A DNA stretch of 64,000 bases from positions 117,759,319 to 117,823,318 of the forward strand of contig CP136066.1 in assembly GCA_032622095.1 (NCBI GenBank), in the 5' to 3' direction. How positions within the stretch are numbered: the stretch's first letter is position 1; every line of letters begins with the position of its first letter. Below the pieces are notes generated by a model, which was not told the origin of the DNA, ran no database searches, and saw only the letters and a list, made by a program, of their open reading frames with translations. The stretch is from Siphonodentalium dalli. Its lineage: Eukaryota > Mollusca > Scaphopoda > Gadilida > Siphonodentaliidae. The position numbers and the translations under genes are program-made. Positions 11,804-24,655 of the stretch are shown in pieces.

Positions 11804-12296
11804 GTGTACCCATACCATAGTATGGTACACATAGTGTCGACGTCCGGATTGACCACTCGCCGTTTGTCCGTCCGTCTGTCGCACCGTCCATCCGTCTATT
11901 CGTCCATAGACACTTTATGCATAATGCGATAACTGAAACATTTTCTATCTGATCGGAACCAAATTTGGTATGTGAGTTTCTCAGCCCAGTTCGAATATGG
12001 GTTTGATCCGAGTATTTGTTACGGAGTTATGGCCCTTCTCCGACTTAGAATTCACGGATGCTACGATAACTAAAAAAATATTAATCTGATCTGAACCAAA
12101 TTTGGTATGTGAGTTTCTCAGCCCAAAATACAGATAAAGTTCGAATATGGGTTTGATCCGATTTATTTTAAAGGACTTATGATTTTTTTTTTAGATTGAA
12201 CTCCTTGCTTAGTTACAAAAAAAAATAAAAAAATTTGTTTTCATTTTTATAATATATTTTTTTTAAATAAATAAAAAATTGTCATTGACACTTTCA
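11804..12296 (+). mobile_element. GTGTACC-headed short element, near-complete copy
   Basis: The head GTGTACC...GGTACAC can form a hairpin. It is followed by TGTCGACGTCCGGATTGACC, CCGTCTGTC words and two body segments with GAACCAAATTTGGTATGTGA. The element ends, after an A/T-rich stretch, in TTGTCATTGACACTTTCATT. Near-complete relatives are at 30188 and 33495 and head fragments at 8803 and 56825. No ORF. It shares its 3' terminal hairpin with the 160-bp-unit elements. Confidence 0.75.
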
Positions 12297-13334
12297 TTTG
12301 TTTTAATTTTATACCATCAATTAGGTGTGAGGTCCTGTTTTGAAAATATGAAGATTTTATTGCCATAGTTACATGTAATATAATGATATCAATAAATTAC
12401 CATGTGAACATCCAATATCCAGAATATATGAGAGTACATTTTAAATATGGTGTCATTCCAAATGAAATCTTGTTATTAATTGAGTGATGACATATGGTAC
12501 AGAGCTGTGGGGTTTGGTTAGATGAAGTCTTAAGATAAACAACAATTGTGACTGGCTAATTGTTTATCTTATCTGTCAAATTTTATTATTTGATTAATGG
12601 CAGCATGAGTCTCTTGTTTCTCCTATTTTTGAAATTTCATTACAGGGTGTGATATGGGACCCTCACCTATATCAGTGTCTTCTATATTCCATCATCTGCT
12701 TAGAAAACAATTAACCCTTTCCAAGCTTCCCATAGACACATGCTATAATGTACATGGACTCTTCCTCATATCTCTTATCTATGGTTATCTTTGCACACTA
12801 TTCACTTCTATCAATTTTGATATTGACTGATTAATTGATTTTTGAAAAATATTTTAACCCTTCAGACACATGCTTTCAATTTGAAATTAAAATAATGGCT
12901 GATAGCCAATATGATGTATCTATGTAATGGGTAACAGGCAGATAAATTTTCATGACTATTGCAGGTGATGCCTTGTTTTGAAAATCAAGATGGTAGATGT
13001 TGTTAATATTTCCAGGAACCTTATTTTCCCCTTTTGTTCATATTGTGATGGTTGATTGAATTTTAGGGGCCACAGAGAGCTTAAAAGATTAACATTGAAG
13101 GTTATGGATTTTAGTGTCCAAGCTACTTGTGAAACATTGTAATGTATGATACCATTTTATCAAGGGCTATTTACTTTCTTTTATATGAACTATGGTAATA
13201 TGTTTCGATTTAGAGTCATAGGGACCAGCATCCTCATCATATTATGTCTGTATAACATTTTATAGATAACACTTGTATTGTATTGTATAAACTACATATA
13301 TTTTTGAAAACCATACACCCCTGTTGTGAAACAC

Positions 13335-14425
13335 TTAACTCTTTCACTGCCACTCAGCACCACAGACAGATTCCCCACTGTCAAGCATACAATACATGTA
13401 TACAAGCATTATGGGTGTATATAAGTAACATAGTGTATCTCAAGTAACGCTTGGAATATAAATGTGTTGAAACTTCATATCTGACTAGATATAGGCATCG
13501 CAAGTTCATAGCCACTCATGCGACCACCATAGAGGTCACTTGACATTGGCGACCATCTTGGTTTTAATACACACTAATGGCTGTGTTTGATGCCTATTCA
13601 TGCGTATATGGGTATATGGGTGCTATTGATGCAGAAAATTGCCAGAAATTTGTCATTCTCAACATTTATTTCTCACGTTAGATGTCATCTTTCAGGGAGG
13701 GACCCATACCCGTACAAAATGTGCTATATATACCCATATTTGAATTGGTCACGTGACCGTGGTGATTACCATGAACTTATGCATGAGTGGTCACATATAC
13801 CGTGTACATACCGGTACATGTATAGGTGCGGGTAATGCATTAACATTTCAATATATTGTAAATGTTTGACTTATGTTGTTGGACCATATATCCATACATA
13901 TTGATATGTTGGAGCCACATTGGCCACCTCAAATTGGTCACGTGACCATGGTGGCCATCTTGGATCTACATATAACACCAGTATGGACGTATGTTTTGGG
14001 TATTTTCCGAATTCATTATGTCATAAGCATTTGATGAACATATCATATTGGGTAGGTTGCTGTATTTGAGTTTCCATTTTATATTATTGGTAAAAATGTG
14101 ATAGCTAGAGATACACACATGACCTATGAAAAGACCATGTGACCATGACATCACCAATCCCCTTATATAACGGTTCGCGTTATATAGTCCTATATACATA
14201 GACTGCCTCTTTAATATCTGCACTGTCTCACACGTTTCCTGGTGTTATATAGTCTGGAACTTATAAAAATGTCATGGAATTCATATGCGTTATATTCACT
14301 GGACGGCCATATTTACACCCCATGTACCCGTCCTGCTTGCAGCATGTACCCTATTTCGACTCAAGTCGCTATCAGCCGTGTATGGGTAATTCGACTGTAG
14401 TCGCGATCGACAGTGAAAGAGTTAA
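13335..14425. mobile_element. piggyBac-type non-autonomous element inside duplication copy A
   Basis: TTAA at 13335-13338 and 14422-14425 flank inverted ends CTCTTTCACTG / CAGTGAAAGAG. The corresponding site in duplication copy B (about 35008) lacks the insert, which confirms the boundaries. The 1.09-kb interior has no transposase; it contains GGTCACGTGACC at about 13745 and GGTCACGTGACCATGG at about 13935. Confidence 0.8.
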
Positions 14426-14935
14426 TCTTACATGTACCTGACAATATAAGCATTCCTTATTTAATACACAGGTCAGATCTGATCTTATCTGTCCATGTTT
14501 GATAAACAAATAACAACTGGGGAGAATGGGGGGGGGGGGGTGTAATTAAAGTACATGAGATATGAGATGGATCCCATATATGTGATTTTTGAATATCTGG
14601 CAAGTCAAAAGTGGCAGAGATAAGGGCTTATCACTTTTGCTTCCAATGAGTTAACTTAAACTCCTAGACATATCCTCCGAAACCACTAAACCGTTGGATC
14701 TCACAGTGAGAGGTCCTTGGGTGAATAGGGACATAGTTATGAGATTTAAAACTAATCCTCCCCACCCCAAATACTTTAACCCCTTCTTAAGACAGATTAT
14801 TTGAGCTTTTGATTTCAAGTTGGGTACTGATCTATGGATTCCTGTGATCATATCTTTGACAAATTATCAGTTATAGCTATTAAATGGCTATCGCCAAGGT
14901 ATGGGTTAAACATCTGCCGATCGTGATCGGCCTCT

Positions 14936-16761
14936 CGTTTTATGTAACCCATCAACATGGGTGCTCCTCACACATAGTGGGGATCTCCACAACAACTGAA
15001 CTGCTAGACAAGGTTGGCGCAGATTCAAACCCTGACATGGGTGAAAAATTGGGACCAATTTTTAAGCTTGATTTGAGTTGAGGGACATCTCAATGTGGCA
15101 TTCTGATACAATGAACACTCATACTGAATCCGTGCCTCCATAATTTGATATATATATATATATTTACTCGATTTGGAAACCACAAGTTTGTGATGAATAT
15201 CAAGTAATCTGACTGAATTTCACTATAAACAGCATCCAGTTATGCAGTTAGCATCCAGCGTACTGTACCATACTGGAATCCGGCGTACACCTCCAAAATC
15301 CGGCATATGAAAAAAGGTGGGGGGGCATGGGTAGCTTCATAATTATTATTTCATATATCAGTATGTTATTAGAGGTAGGACAAAAATATTCCCAAGGATG
15401 ACCTCATGTAATCAAGCTGTTTTGACAGTCACCCATTTGTCATATATAAATCAGTTTTAATTACCATCATTATCTAAATTATGCCCTCATATTGGGGACG
15501 GTGGACTTATTAATGACAATTTATCTAGATATAAATTGGATGCAATCAAATTGTGCTTTAAGGGGTTTCCACGTCTGAGCTATGTCAGGAGGTGGAATGT
15601 TTAGATGAATGAACCTACACAGAAAACTAATTCAGTGTTAAGTTAGTACACCAACTATCTGAAGACTACGTATACATCAACAACTGCTGAAGCTTTAAAA
15701 ACGGATTTTTGTCATATGTGTATTTTACACATCAGGTGTCAGGACTTCCTGTCTATAAATGAAGTATATTAACAAAGATATACATTGGATTTTACATAAC
15801 TAATACCCAAAACGTTCGCACATGGTGTCCATCTTGAATCTATATTCCGGTTCCCATTTCATTTTTAGCTCAACTATACAACATATTGCCATATGGGTTG
15901 GCGTCCTATGTCTGGAAAAAAAACACATATTGTTGTCATCTTGAATATTTACTAATTACATCAGTACATGAACTTTCGATATACATTCTTTATATACCAG
16001 TCATAGCAATTTCTGGTTTATTAAACGCTCTTTATTTATGCCATATTAGGAATACACTTGACAGGGAACACTGTTTATTGAGTCATGGTGAAGGAATGTG
16101 GGGAATCGACTTAGAATAGTTGTCATAGTGAATATTTACTATTTATATCAATATGAAGCTTGACTCGTAAAATTAAATGCTCTTTATTTGGAATATGCAT
16201 TCACTTTTTAGCAATAGTTTCGATTGTATATACTCACGACTGGACGCTCCGGAAAATTTATATTCTTTACGGAAGTTGACGTCTTTCTTGGGATACGGCA
16301 TACTCGTCGGTGGTAGGTTTGTTTAATGTAGGTGTAGCTTCTCTTCTGACTTGTCGTAGGCAGCTGCTGTTGGAGCCAAGTATATTCACATTGTGCTCAA
16401 AACATCTTCTTTTTTTTTAAGTGGACAGAACAAAGTCTGGACCATTTCATCGGCAACCACTTTAATAGTTTCTGATTTTGCGCAACGGTTTCCCCACAAA
16501 ATCCCACCAAATGTAACATAAACGAACAATGTTTGGAAATGATTGTAGAATTATACCTAATTGAGAGTCACTATTCTGGCCACAGCTGAAAACACTGCAT
16601 TTATTTGGCATTGTCACCATTAAATGAATGAAAAATGTTGTGAATATACGGGACACTCGTGGCATATATATGGAAAATTAAAACAGCACCGTGAATGCGC
16701 ACCAAATTGTGATAAATACTCTTCTCCAGATATGGAGGTATGGAAATATTGTTCTATATTT
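14936..16761. other. Non-coding interval
   Basis: No gene found. It includes a (TA)n tract at about 15149-15163. A tRNA B-box-like word (GATTCAAACCC, about 15022) has no convincing A box or cloverleaf. Confidence 0.5.
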
Positions 16762-17084
16762 TTGTCAAAACAATAAGTTGCCAAATAGTCCAGGAGATAT
16801 TGGTCGACCTCTGCACCCCCCCCCCCCCCCAGGACTCAACTTCACCCCACTAATTTTCTTCCTTAAGGTCTCCTCTAATTTTTTTCACTTGTTAACAAGA
16901 AAAAAAATTGGCCGCAGAGACTCCAGACAAGATGGCGTCCATCATGGTGGCCATTTTTTTTAAATGCACCAGGTCTCTTTGATCGCCGTTATAGTAAAGA
17001 TGATATCACATGCGGTGTTGTTTTCCGCTCGATTCGTTATTCTAATATACAACCCTTACAAATTAGCTAAAAATCCGACACCAG

Positions 17085-17990
17085 AATCCAATATGGCGGC
17101 CAAGATATGCTATTTTTCTGACATGTTACCACCTTTCGTTTGTCTCTGTGGGAAAATGTTGGCATCTTTGCTTCATGTTATACATTTATCATATAGAGGA
17201 GTCATTGGCGACCACATGGGGACCATAATATACATTCATTGCAGGATATTTTTGTCCGATATCACGTTTTCCCAAATACGGTATAATAGGTCAAAGCCGA
17301 ATCGACGTTAATAACGCAATGTAATGTTTCGAATCAATGAATGTTATTGCTATTATAACAACACCCATGCATATATATGTGCAGGAGATACTCGAGCTAG
17401 GATTCCTCTTATACCTGAGTTGAGGAATATTTACCCAAATCCAAGATGGCGGCCAAAATGGCCACCAGAAATAATAAATTGCCGAAAATCGCTTATTTTA
17501 ACATCAGTGAGCGTTATTGTCATGAAAACTCCACACCTGCTTACTATTGTGAGTTGGGAACACATAGGCGAAGAACTTTCCTTGTACCATATCAAAATAA
17601 AAGTCCCCCAAATCCAAAATGGCGCCCACAATGGCGGACAGAATTTGAAAAATCACCAAAATTCCCTCATATTTACATCATTGGGCATTATTGTCGAGAC
17701 AACTCCATCCATGCTTACAGTTGAGTTGGAAATACTGAGGTGAAGTAATTACCTTACATCTCATGCAAGAAATGGTTTTTCAAACCGAAGATGGCAGCCA
17801 AAATGGCGATCGAAATTTGAAAACACGCCTACATTCCTTTACTTTCTTAGGATGGGCGTTATTCTTTTGCGATTTCTACCCACCATTACATGTTGATATG
17901 TATGAATTGTTCATTAGGGTTTGGCAAGTGATACTCACAGTCAATATGGAGGCCAAACTGGCGGCCAGAAATTGAAAAGAAGCCGATATT
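17085..17990 (+). repeat. Degenerate ~175-bp repeat with AAGATGGCGGCC core, left arm
   Basis: Words of the type CCAAGATGGCGGCCAAAATGG recur at about 17091, 17443, 17618, 17789 and 17945, spaced about 155-176 bp (one gap is double). Each is followed by a CATCATTGGGCGTTATTGTC-like segment. The frames that are open through these units translate the same repeated word and are not genes. Confidence 0.7.
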
Positions 17991-20559
17991 ATCACATGCT
18001 AATTTCAACTTTTTGTCATAATATCGATTTGTATAGACGAAACGGTACATAATATAAGTTATCTATTAATTCCAACGTAAGTCGTAGCCTTTTGGAAGGA
18101 TTAAAACCCACAATCGCGATGTGTCATTTCAAAATCCATTCTCCACTAAGGGCTCATACTGGCCGTAACCGTATATAGGTGCGCCGAATAGTCATATTAT
18201 GACTTCCAAAAATCAAAACAACAGTACCTGAGCTTATTCTGAATTGCCACATTCAGCATTATCTAGACCCGTTTCAGTCTCTTCGTCAGATTAATCTATC
18301 TCGATCACAACAACAGTTTACTACACTTCTTTGTAGAAGGGTCCCACTAATCGGAATGTTTCAAACAATACATATGCCGGTGTCCAGCTCACGTGTTTGT
18401 TTCGAAAGCTTGGAATTCTTAGCGAGCTTCATTCGTGGTATATCTTATGGTATGATTCAGATGCTACATATAGGGTATAGGCGTAATCTTGTGCGATCCA
18501 CTAGAAAGGTATTCGGTCGCTGCATATACTAGCTAGCTAGCTTTGATGAGGACCTATCTATCTGCGTATTGTCAGCTTTGGTGACCAAATGGGGATAACA
18601 ACGTGTACACCTGGTGATCTTCCCAAATAGCCACTTCTCAATATATGGTTCATCAATTCACATACTCATCTAATGCACTGACGTACCCGGACAACTTCTG
18701 TATATGGCTTCTAATGTTGAAAGCCCCGACATTTGACGGATGCATTTCTGCTAAGGCGTAGAAGACCATAATGCATAATATACCCAAACTCCTTGAACAT
18801 GATCATAAGAACAAGCTTGTTGGCGTCCAGCAATCGTCTCACCGAACAGCTCCAAGCAGATGATAACAATACACACGGTGCTAGTTTGTGGGTATGTGTC
18901 ATATAGTGGAAATGAAATTGGACCATGACTGCACCGCCCCTTATTTTGTTATGTTTCCGATTCAGACAGGATCTCATGTGTGGCTTTGCTTTCCTTGTAT
19001 GCTAAGATTGTATGTTCCGATCCGTTTGGAAGCCGTTCTTAAACAACTGGATCAGGCGTGTGCCATTGGCTACTGCTGTATAAGCCCCACCAAGACTGGG
19101 GTGTAGTCTTAAAGGCGATACCTTTGATAGTTGGTTGATATGTCATACTCACGCTGGGTGGTATGGTTCAAGAAAGTACAAATGCCATCAATAAAAGGGT
19201 GAAATATTCAACGCGAAGAACATCCAGAGGACTGTTACGTTGATGAGCTCTTGCATTCAGTTCAACAAACGTTGGGTACACCAAGTGATTTCTTGGTAAC
19301 ATCACCATTGCGACCATTTTACTGCATCAGACATTAACTACTATATTCTAAAGTTATATATATATAAAGTTATATGATCATAAAGGTCACGTTCCCCAAC
19401 GTCCACCGTGACAGCCATTGCCATCGAGACTGTAAATTGTTCTTTAAATACATAGTGAAATAAATGCACCACAGTTCCAGACATTTTCTTGAATAATACC
19501 GCCCACATACTGAGAGAGGATAACAAAAAACGCATACATTCATGCTATAAAGACATTATCCTTTAGTCCATCCGACTGTTTTGAGGGAGGCTAGCATAGT
19601 ATTATCCAGACAAAAATGTACATAGTTGAATCAGAAAGGCTTCGAAACGGATGTGGAAATACAATCTTACCACACCAAAAAAAAAAACCGACACGCATGA
19701 CATGCACCAGGTGTAGGGGTGGTGTTACCGTGACCATTTCATTCCCACTATCATGGCTCATGTCCACAAACTAGCACCGCGAGCATTGTTCTTCTCTGCT
19801 GGGAGATATTCGACGAGACAACTGCGGGTGGTCACACAGTTTGCTTCGGATCATGGTCAAGAAGTGTAGTTAGTCTGTACACTATGGTCTTCTCCTTAGC
19901 AGATAGACATCTGTCCAAGGGAACGAGACAGCTAGCAACTTTCGAAACACCGTCGAAGTTGTCCACATATGCCAATGCGTTCGCTGAGCTTGTGAGTTGA
20001 CAAACCATCTATTGAGAAGTGACTAGCTAAGTGGTTCGCCAGGTGTACATGCCGTTATCCCAATGGGGTATGAGACACATACATAGAGATGACCTTCTGT
20101 AAGCTTGTATACTCATCGGTCATATGCCTTCCTAGTTCAAGATGACGCACACATATCATATTTAGTAAATATTTAAAACCGGAAAATGAATTGTTTGAAA
20201 CGTTATGATTAGAGGGACCCTACTCCCAGGAAGTGGTGAATACTTTGTCGGTGTGAGCGATCTAGATTTATCAGACAAAGCAATGGAAGCTGGTCCAGAT
20301 AATTATGGACATGACGTGGCAAATCAGAATATGTTATCAAGTAATTGTTCTGATATAACTATTCGGCACCTACGCTTACGGCCATTATCGACGCTAAGTG
20401 GAGAATGGATATCGAAATGCCACATCGCGATATAATTTTTAAGTTGAACTAGTAGATGGTTTATGTACAGTTTCGCCCATACATACCGATATTTTGACAA
20501 ACAGTTGAAATTAATATGTGAAAATATCGATATCTTTTCAATTTCTAGCCGCCAATTTA

Positions 20560-21470
20560 GCAGCGATCTTGGCTGTGAGTATCAATTGCCAAACCCTAAT
20601 GAATACTTCATGTCACTATTCTATATCAACATGTAATGGTTGATAGAAATCGCGAAACAATAACGCCCATCCTAAGAAAGTAAAGGAATGTAGACTTGTT
20701 TTCAAATTTCGGTCGCCATTTTGGCCGCCATCTTCGATTTGGAAAACAATTTCTTGCATGAGATGTAATGCAATTACCTCACCTCACTATTTCCAACTCA
20801 AATGTAAGCATGGGTGGAGTTCTCTCGACAATAATGCCCAATGATGTGAATATGAGGGAATTTCGGTAATTTTTCAAATTCTGTCCGCCATTGTGGGCGC
20901 CATTTTGGATTTGGGGGACTTTTATTTTGATATGGTACAAGGAAAGTTCTTCGCCTAAGTGTTCCAAACTCACAATAGTAATCAGGTGTGGAGTTTTCAT
21001 GACAATAATGCTCACTGATGTTAAAATAAACGATTTTTGGCGAATTTTTATTTCTGGTGGCCATTTTGGCCGCCATCTTGGATTTGGGTAAATATTCCTC
21101 AACTCAGGTATAAGAGGAATCCTAGCTCGAGTATCTCCTGCACATATATATACATGGGTGTTGTTATAATAGCAATAACATTCATTGATTCGAAACATTA
21201 CATCGCGTTATTAACGTAGATTCGCCTTTGACCTATTATACCGGCATTTGGGAAAACGTGATATCGGACAAAAATATCCCGCAATGAATGTATATTATGG
21301 TCCCCATGTGGTCGCCAATGACTCCTCTATACGATAAATGTATAACATGATGCAAAGATGCCAACATTTTCCCACAGAGACAAACGAAAGGTGGTAACAT
21401 GTCAGAAATATAGCATATTTTCACATTTCGGCAGCCATCTTGGCCGCCATATTGGATTCTGGTGTCGGAT
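20560..21470 (-). repeat. Degenerate ~175-bp repeat, right arm (inverse copy)
   Basis: Inverse counterpart of 17085-17990, unit for unit. Conserved open frames in both arms reflect the palindrome, not selection on a protein. Confidence 0.7.
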
Positions 21471-21782
21471 TTTTAGCTAATTTGTAAGGGTTGTATATTA
21501 GCATAACGAATCGAGTGGAAAACAAGACCGTATGTGATATCATCTTTACTATAACGGCGATCAAAGAGACCTAGTGCATTTTTTTTAAATGGCCACCATG
21601 ATGGACGCCATCTTGTCTGGAGTCTCTGCGGCCACTTTTTTTTCTTGTTAACAAGTGAACAAAATTATAGGAGACCTTAAGGAAGAAAATTAGTGCGGTG
21701 AAGTTGAGTCCTGGGGGGGGGGGGGGGGGGGGGTGCAGAGGTCGACCAATATCTCCTGGACTAAAACAGAACTTATGACAAA

Positions 21783-21830
21783 TCACCAAGTGAAGACAAC
21801 TCACCGGGTGATGATAATTCACCGCGTATA
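21783..21830. repeat. Three TCACC-centred short palindromes
   Basis: TCACCAAGTGA, TCACCGGGTGA and TTCACCGCGT follow each other with an 18-bp step directly outside the palindrome's right end. The role is unknown. Confidence 0.5.
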
Positions 21831-22533
21831 CACAATGTTATTGATATGACCCACAGTAATTCCATTACACTCATGATCACATGTCAATTCTGCATTTTAC
21901 ATCGCCACTCGGATGACATCATATAAGTAGACACAACACCGACTCTGATTCCGTGTTTTTAATTAGTCTACTCATATGACATCATATGAGGATTTGCGAC
22001 GGAGATAGCCGGACAACCGGTTGAGGTATTATTTATTTCTCGGCTTATTTATTACGCGATAGTTATGGGACTTCGATCATTGTGTTCATAATATGGGTTG
22101 CTTTCCGATAGTGTTTTGTTGTATTCATCAGGACAGCAATACTTTAAGATATTTAAACCTTAACGTTGAGCTAGAGTGTCAGTTTTCATTGGAGAATTGT
22201 TCAGAAAATTTATAGGCATGTTTGGGATCACCTTTATATGGGAGCTGTCAAATTTAAACAATTTTCTTTTAAAAATGTGGCCACTGGCAGCCATCTTGGA
22301 TTTGACTCTTTGCTTGACTAAAACTTTTGGCATACCCTGAAGACCACATTCCTCATCCGATCGACACCAAACTTCAAATGGATCTTTTGGGTGACCTTAG
22401 TAGATGGGAGCCATCAAATGTTTCCGAATTTCATTGAAAAACCATACATGGCACGTCCCTCATCCAATCATCGCTGAACATATTATGGATCTTTTGGGTG
22501 ACTTCTACATGGGAGCTATCAAATTTTCCTTTT

Positions 22534-22774
22534 TTAACCCTTTGAGTGCCAGGTCGATTTTTGTATCAACCCATATACCCTGTGCCAATGCATTCTCTTA
22601 TATATGCAGGTCGACCATAGGTCGCCTCGCATATATAAGAGAATGCATTGGCCTAACAATTTTTTTCTTTTTACAATATTTTACAATTTTAATAATTTAT
22701 TCTTATATCCTTTAACAGACTTATTTTGTAGGTTTAGGGCCGATGAGATCGGCCCCTGGCACTCAAAGGGTTAA
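22534..22774. mobile_element. piggyBac-type miniature element carrying a 69-bp palindrome
   Basis: TTAA flanks at 22534-22537 and 22771-22774, with perfect 16-bp inverted ends CCCTTTGAGTGCCAGG. Most of the left half is the palindrome at 22584-22652. The 241-bp element has no ORF. Confidence 0.88.
22584..22652. repeat. 69-bp near-perfect palindrome, copy 1
   Basis: Arms begin GCCAATGCATTCTCTTATAT and end with the inverse, around a central CCATAGG. Copies 2 and 3 are in the TTAA element at 25388-25787. This copy has a one-base change (GCAGG for GCGAG) in one arm. Confidence 0.9.
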
Positions 22775-23130
22775 TTGAAAAACATATGGCTGCCAATGGC
22801 TGGATTTGATTCTTTGTATGGCTAAATCCTTCTGCGATCCCAAGAGGCAAACTCCCACATCCGATCATCACCAAATTTCATATGGTTCTTCGGGGTGACC
22901 TGTTGATGAGAACCATCACAGATGTTACTCTTTCTATTAATATTACTACACTCGTTCCCTACAGCCAAACTTTTTCATCCGATTAATCCCAAACTGTTTG
23001 TGCATCTTTGGGGTAACTTCTAGTTGCATAAGTATATAAACTGTCTGAGTTCCCTATTGCTCTATGTACTGTAATATATGGCATGATCCAATTTCCAAGT
23101 TGAGGTACAGTGTCATTGACACTTTCATTG

Positions 23131-23985
23131 TATGAATGGATCAGTTTCAAAAGGGTTGTTTCCACCATTCTCTGTCTCCGATTATGAGCAGATTTTAGTT
23201 AATTTTGAATTTGATTTTTAATAGGTTAAATAGTTATTATCTTATATTGCAAATAGCTGCTATCAGCTCTGCAGGTCAAGGGCAGGTAAACATGATCATT
23301 CTCTACTACGTTTCACAGTTTTAGTGGCTACAGTCACTGGTCATTTTATTGTTTTATACCCCATATACATTCATATCATGGATAAGTAGTTTTGTTGTGA
23401 GCCACACTCCCATAACATGTATGTCCACCTGTTATCTCATTCTGGAAATATACATATGCCTGCCAGTACATGCCATACAGCAGTGGTAATTTACCTCATA
23501 GTTATGTTGGTCTGTTTTACACACACATGACAGTGGACACCCTCTGGCTGCCTGGATCAATAAACAGCACAGCATCTCAGTGGAGACAATGAAGTGCACA
23601 GAGTTTGTTTACTGAGCCTTCCTCTGTTTGCTTGTCAATACTTTAAGGGATTTGTTGGGATCTCGTTTGTTGGAGCTAGAAGAATTTTTTTCATTCAGTG
23701 TGGATTAGTCGTATAATTAAGTGCTTTAATCCTGAGTGTGCTTTTTCTAGGTCATTTAGTACTAATGAACTTTTCATATAGGATATGTGATTACATTTCC
23801 TGTTGGATCTATTTAAATTAATTCTGGCATATAGTAAGAGTAGGTGAGTCTTAAACTTCACATAGTCATGTCAATGCATTTAAATTTTTTGAAAACCAAT
23901 TGTTTTGTAAGGTAGGTATATTAAAATGACATTAATTATCTCAAAAAGTTTAGATAAATTTCTTGGAATTTTAATAAAGTGTGTT
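23131..23985. other. Non-coding interval
   Basis: No gene, repeat array or RNA gene is recognised. Confidence 0.5.
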
Positions 23986-24655
23986 AATGTTGGGTGATGT
24001 CACCCACTAAACAGGTCTTACCTGTAAGGTGTCTATTCTCAAAAGGTCCTTTCATGGTGAATTGGTCACCATTTCGGCTTTTGGACTAATCCATGCATTC
24101 AAGAAGCAGAGGTTCTGATTCTGCAATTTGAGCGGTGACCTCCAATTGGTCGGCCAATTACATCTCTCGATCTGCTCAGATCGTTTAAAAAGGCCACTGT
24201 TTCTTGCAACTTTGGTTCAGTCAGAATTATCTTGAGTATGCATGGTCACCATCTCTTAATAGTTAGCTCTGATTACCCAGCCGTTGGCAACAGTTTTGGG
24301 GGAACATTATTATCATCATGAAATTGGGGAAGATCTAGCTTGTAACTGGAATTTGTATTCTCCGTCGGTTTAGACTGGCCTTGCATTCATATGGCCGGAA
24401 TTAGTTTTCTTCGTCCGCTTCCTGTAGCGGAAGTAGTTTCTTTGTCCACTTCCTCTACCCAGAGTTGTGAGATATTATTATAATTATCCATGTAATTTGA
24501 CATATTTCAATAGGCATTGAAATTATAGAACGTTCATATATTTGGCTCCTCCCAATATATTAGTGTACTCAATGTATATTATATTTTCATTGGTGAATAA
24601 ACTCATTACTACTTCTTCATTCTTCCCTATTAAACTGGCCCAGGGAGTGTGGAAA
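23986..24655 (+). mobile_element. Possible solo LTR-like sequence
   Basis: It begins near TGTTGGGTGATGTCACCC and has a TATA-like TTTAAAAAGG at about 24186 followed by GC-richer sequence. An AATAAA lies at about 24596, with a T/C-rich stretch after it. This order resembles U3-R-U5 of a long terminal repeat. I could not find a second copy, matching TG...CA ends or a target duplication, so this is a weak call. Confidence 0.2.

Larger units (their letters stand above)
11804..14935 (+). repeat. Segmental duplication, copy A
   Basis: Apart from the 13335-14425 insertion, this stretch is collinear with 33495-35570: the GTGTACC element, a long non-repetitive tract (for example AGATTTTATTGCCATAG at about 12350) and the final GCCGATCGTGATCGGCCTC. 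Mismatches are scattered and small indels common, so the duplication is old. Both copies are in direct orientation, 21.7 kb apart. It contains no recognised gene. Confidence 0.85.
16762..21783. mobile_element. ~5-kb foldback palindromic element
   Basis: The sequence from about 16762 reappears in inverse order ending at about 21783. Both outer ends read AGTCCAGGAGATATTGGTCG then CCTCTGCACC plus a poly-C tract (16815-16830; poly-G at 21714-21733). Arms are nearly identical over the outer 1.2-1.5 kb. They remain alignable but much more diverged toward the centre near 19,250 (compare GGTGCTAGTTTGTGGGTATG at about 18876 with its inverse at about 19766). TA dinucleotides flank AGTCC at both sides, but homology may extend about 25 bp further out, so the exact termini and target duplication are uncertain. 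No coding region is credible. It is a foldback non-autonomous DNA element or a large inverted duplication. Confidence 0.85.
22190..23130 (+). mobile_element. Pearl/Helentron-like element interrupted by a TTAA element
   Basis: It contains several degraded ~160-bp units (GGGTGACC...ATGGGAGC..., GGCAGCCATCTTGGATTTGA) and a right end GTACAGTGTCATTGACACTTTC. It is split at a TTAA by the 22534-22774 insertion. Joining the two sides restores a continuous AATTTTCCTTTTTTAATTG context. Confidence 0.7.

Noticed and set aside
14940-15030. Possible tRNA-derived SINE (B-box-like GATTCAAACCC)
   Set aside because: No proper A box at the right spacing, no cloverleaf and no second copy seen.
16691-17311. Frames of 90 and 115 codons at the left end of the 5-kb palindrome
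   Set aside because: They include translated poly-C tracts and repeat words. The counterparts in the other arm are interrupted at different points.
17324-17743. 139-codon frame, conserved in inverse copy at 20779-21198
   Set aside because: It runs through the AAGATGGCGGCC repeat units. Conservation follows from the palindrome, and overlapping frames are equally conserved.
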